Program-made: the position numbers and the translations under genes | Origin: Pedosphaera sp. | Lineage (GTDB): Bacteria; Verrucomicrobiota; Verrucomicrobiia; Limisphaerales; SIAT01 | Length of the DNA stretch: 7,177 nt | Reading direction: 5' to 3' | Assembly: GCA_009691645.1 (NCBI GenBank) | Contig: SIAT01000091.1 | Span: 1-7,177, forward strand | Shown here: in pieces, positions 5,793-7,177 of the stretch | Layout: each line of letters starts with the position of its first letter | Numbering within the stretch: position 1 is the stretch's first letter | The notes under the pieces: generated by a model | What the model was told of the DNA's origin: nothing | What the model saw: only the letters and a program-made list of their open reading frames with translations | The model's database searches: none

Positions 5793-7109
5793 TCACGGTT
5801 TGGTGGGCGTCCCGCTCGGTTTCTCCTGATGTTTCTTCAACGCATCGAGATCGGCCGCGCCGCAGTAAAGGAGAAGCTGCGAGAGCATTGAGTGCTGCTC
5901 GGCCACAGCGCGCGCGAGCATCAGTCGGCTCTCGATGAGCATCCGGCGCATCTCGAGCACGTCGCGGAACATCCCGCGTTCGGTTTCCCAAGCGAGACGC
6001 GCGCTGGCCAGCGCCAGCTCGGAGCGCGGAAGAATCTGGTCGCGGTAAAGCAACGCTTCGCGGCGCGCGGAGGAGATGCTCGTGACGACCTCGTGCACCT
6101 CCTTGGCAGCGTGTAATCGATAATCGGCGAGCGACTGCTCGGCGGCGCGCGTCTTCGCGGCATCACGCGCGTGCTCGGCGCGATACTTATCGAGGTTCCA
6201 GAACGGCAGGTTCACGTTGAAGAAAACCATCCCCTGCCGGAACTCGCCGTTGCCGGTGAACGCGCGGCCTTCGATGCCGACACCAAAATCGGGCAGCCGT
6301 TTGAGACGCGTGACCTCGGTGGTGGCAGCGGCTTGCTCGACTTCGCGACGCATCATCTTCAGCCGCGGCTCGAACTGAAGCGACAGGTCAACGAGATGTC
6401 CGCCGAACTCAATCGGCTCGGCGAGCGCTGGCAGTTCAAAACGCGGCCACGTCGCTGCGAAATCGCGGTTGAGCAGACGGTTGAGCGCGACCCATTCGTG
6501 GTGGCGTCGTTCACTTTCGGTGCGGAGTTGCTCGGTGCGTTTGGCCCGCTCAGTCTGCGCTTTGAGCACATCCACCTGCGACGCTTTGCCAACGAGGAAC
6601 TGCTGCTCGGCCAGCTGCGCGAGCGCGTCGAGCCAGGCGACATCTTCCTCCGCCAACTCCACCGCGCGATCGGCCAGCGCGATCTTGAACGTCTGCCGCG
6701 CGATCTCCAGCCGCAGCATCTGGAAAGCCATGCTCTCAGCGGCCTGTTGCGTGGCCACTTCGGTCTCGGCGGCGCGGCGCGCGGCGGCGGGCTTGCCGAA
6801 GAGCGGCAGCTTTTGCTCCACGCCCACGAGCAGATCGCCGTCATCCGCGCGCATCGAGCGGCGCGCGGTCATTCCGCCAAGCCTGAACATCGGATCCTCC
6901 CACGTGCGCACGGCGGCGGCGTTCGCGCGCGAAGCCTCCACACGCGATCGCTCGGCGCGGAGCGAAGGCGCGTTCGTGCGCGCTTCGGCAGCGAGAGCGT
7001 TGAGGAATGCGGGCGTGATGACGACGGTGTTCGTGGCGGCCGCGGCGTTGGCGTTCCACACGTTCGTCCACGCGCCCAACAGAATTAGTAATGGTAAAAT
7101 AGTTTTCAT
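5793..7109 (-). CDS. cusC: TolC/CusC-family outer-membrane efflux channel
   Basis: This 438-residue protein is the outer-membrane factor, expected to form a trimeric channel. Residues 1 to about 22 are a signal peptide (Lys3, then LPLLILLGAW, ending ANA before AAA). The mature part shows the internal duplication of the family: GVEQKLPLFGKPAAARRAAE (96-115) mirrors VNLPFWNLDKYRAEHARDAA (299-318), and the helix FLVGKASQVDVLKAQTER (171-188) mirrors the stretch around 378-399. Long Ala/Glu/Arg-rich helices suit the periplasmic coiled-coil tunnel. There is no lipobox cysteine after the signal, unlike E. coli CusC, which is a lipoprotein. The ATG at 7109 fits the signal peptide although only a weak GAAG precedes it. 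It is first in the operon, 7 bases ahead of cusB. The family is secure; the symbol rests on the neighbouring CusA. Confidence 0.88.
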   Translation of the reverse strand: MKTILPLLILLGAWTNVWNANAAAATNTVVITPAFLNALAAEARTNAPSLRAERSRVEASRANAAAVRTWEDPMFRLGGMTARRSMRADDGDLLVGVEQKLPLFGKPAAARRAAETEVATQQAAESMAFQMLRLEIARQTFKIALADRAVELAEEDVAWLDALAQLAEQQFLVGKASQVDVLKAQTERAKRTEQLRTESERRHHEWVALNRLLNRDFAATWPRFELPALAEPIEFGGHLVDLSLQFEPRLKMMRREVEQAAATTEVTRLKRLPDFGVGIEGRAFTGNGEFRQGMVFFNVNLPFWNLDKYRAEHARDAAKTRAAEQSLADYRLHAAKEVHEVVTSISSARREALLYRDQILPRSELALASARLAWETERGMFRDVLEMRRMLIESRLMLARAVAEQHSMLSQLLLYCGAADLDALKKHQEKPSGTPTKP

Positions 7110-7177
7110 ACGCTTCGTTAAAATCGGTTTTTGAGCCGGACCAAGGCAGAGAAAGTCCGCACTGCGCCGGCTCGTGG
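7110..7177 (-). promoter_or_regulatory. Upstream region of the pump operon with an inverted repeat
   Basis: This 68-base edge holds the leader of the operon. GAGCCGG (7133-7139) and CCGGCTC (7167-7173) form a seven-pair inverted repeat around 27 bases. Inside, GGAC and GTCC can also pair (plus strand GGACC at 7138-7142 with GTCC at 7155-7158), so a bulged hairpin is possible. A weak promoter reading on the minus strand is TTGGTC followed 16 bases later by TTTAAC, but matches are poor and the leader would be very short. No copper- or silver-responsive palindrome of the CueR or CusR kind is recognised. The element may be a regulator site, a dispersed repeat or the end of a divergent gene. Confidence 0.35.

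Noticed and set aside
4133..5938. Long plus-strand open frame (about 600 codons) antisense to cusB
   Set aside because: It is a mirror of a strongly coding GC-rich gene, with a His/Arg/Asp-rich translation and no recognisable domains, while cusB has clear family motifs.
6171..7088. Plus-strand open frame antisense to the outer-membrane factor gene
   Set aside because: It is a shadow of the real gene, as the minus-strand frame has a signal peptide and the TolC-family internal repeat.
7110..7177. CueR/CusR-type operator ahead of the operon
   Set aside because: No palindrome resembling the known copper-responsive boxes is visible; only the GAGCCGG/CCGGCTC inverted repeat is present.

Overview
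The window is dominated by one minus-strand operon for a tripartite heavy-metal efflux pump of the Cus/Sil type (monovalent copper/silver RND system). Read in the direction of transcription it runs: outer-membrane factor (cusC-like, 7109 to 5793), periplasmic adaptor (cusB-like, 5785 to 4004) and inner-membrane RND permease (cusA-like, 4007 to 759). The genes are tightly packed, with a 7-base gap and then a 4-base overlap, so they are almost certainly co-transcribed. The permease keeps the three methionines of the CusA copper/silver site, which favours Cu(I)/Ag(I) over Zn/Co/Cd as substrate. There is no separate cusF-type metallochaperone gene. Instead the adaptor carries an extra cysteine/methionine metal-binding module at each end (an N-terminal heavy-metal-binding domain and a C-terminal DUF3347 domain), which may hand metal to the pump.

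The left ~775 bases are different: visibly richer in A/T, with short-repeat clusters and a small plus-strand gene that converges on the end of cusA and overlaps it tail to tail by 17 bases. That gene encodes a small unrecognised protein with a soluble beta-rich domain and a C-terminal membrane helix. It looks frameshifted: the best ribosome-binding site and start (base 291) lie in a different frame from the recognisable body (frame of base 452). Bases 1 to about 209 hold only a fragment of a possible gene whose strand cannot be decided. The right edge (7110 to 7177) is the operon upstream region and contains a GC-rich inverted repeat but no convincing metal-responsive operator.

The organism is a Gram-negative bacterium, since it has an outer-membrane factor and a periplasmic adaptor, with fairly high GC in the pump genes. 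The adaptor architecture and the Thr/Asn- and Ala-rich style of the outer-membrane factor suggest Verrucomicrobiota or a related soil/water lineage, but this is inference from style and not from a marker gene. No RNA genes, CRISPR arrays, insertion sequences or integrases were seen. Overall this is a largely ordinary metal-resistance operon. The points worth attention are the adaptor architecture, a Glu-to-Gln change at a proton-relay position of the permease, and the apparently broken neighbour gene.
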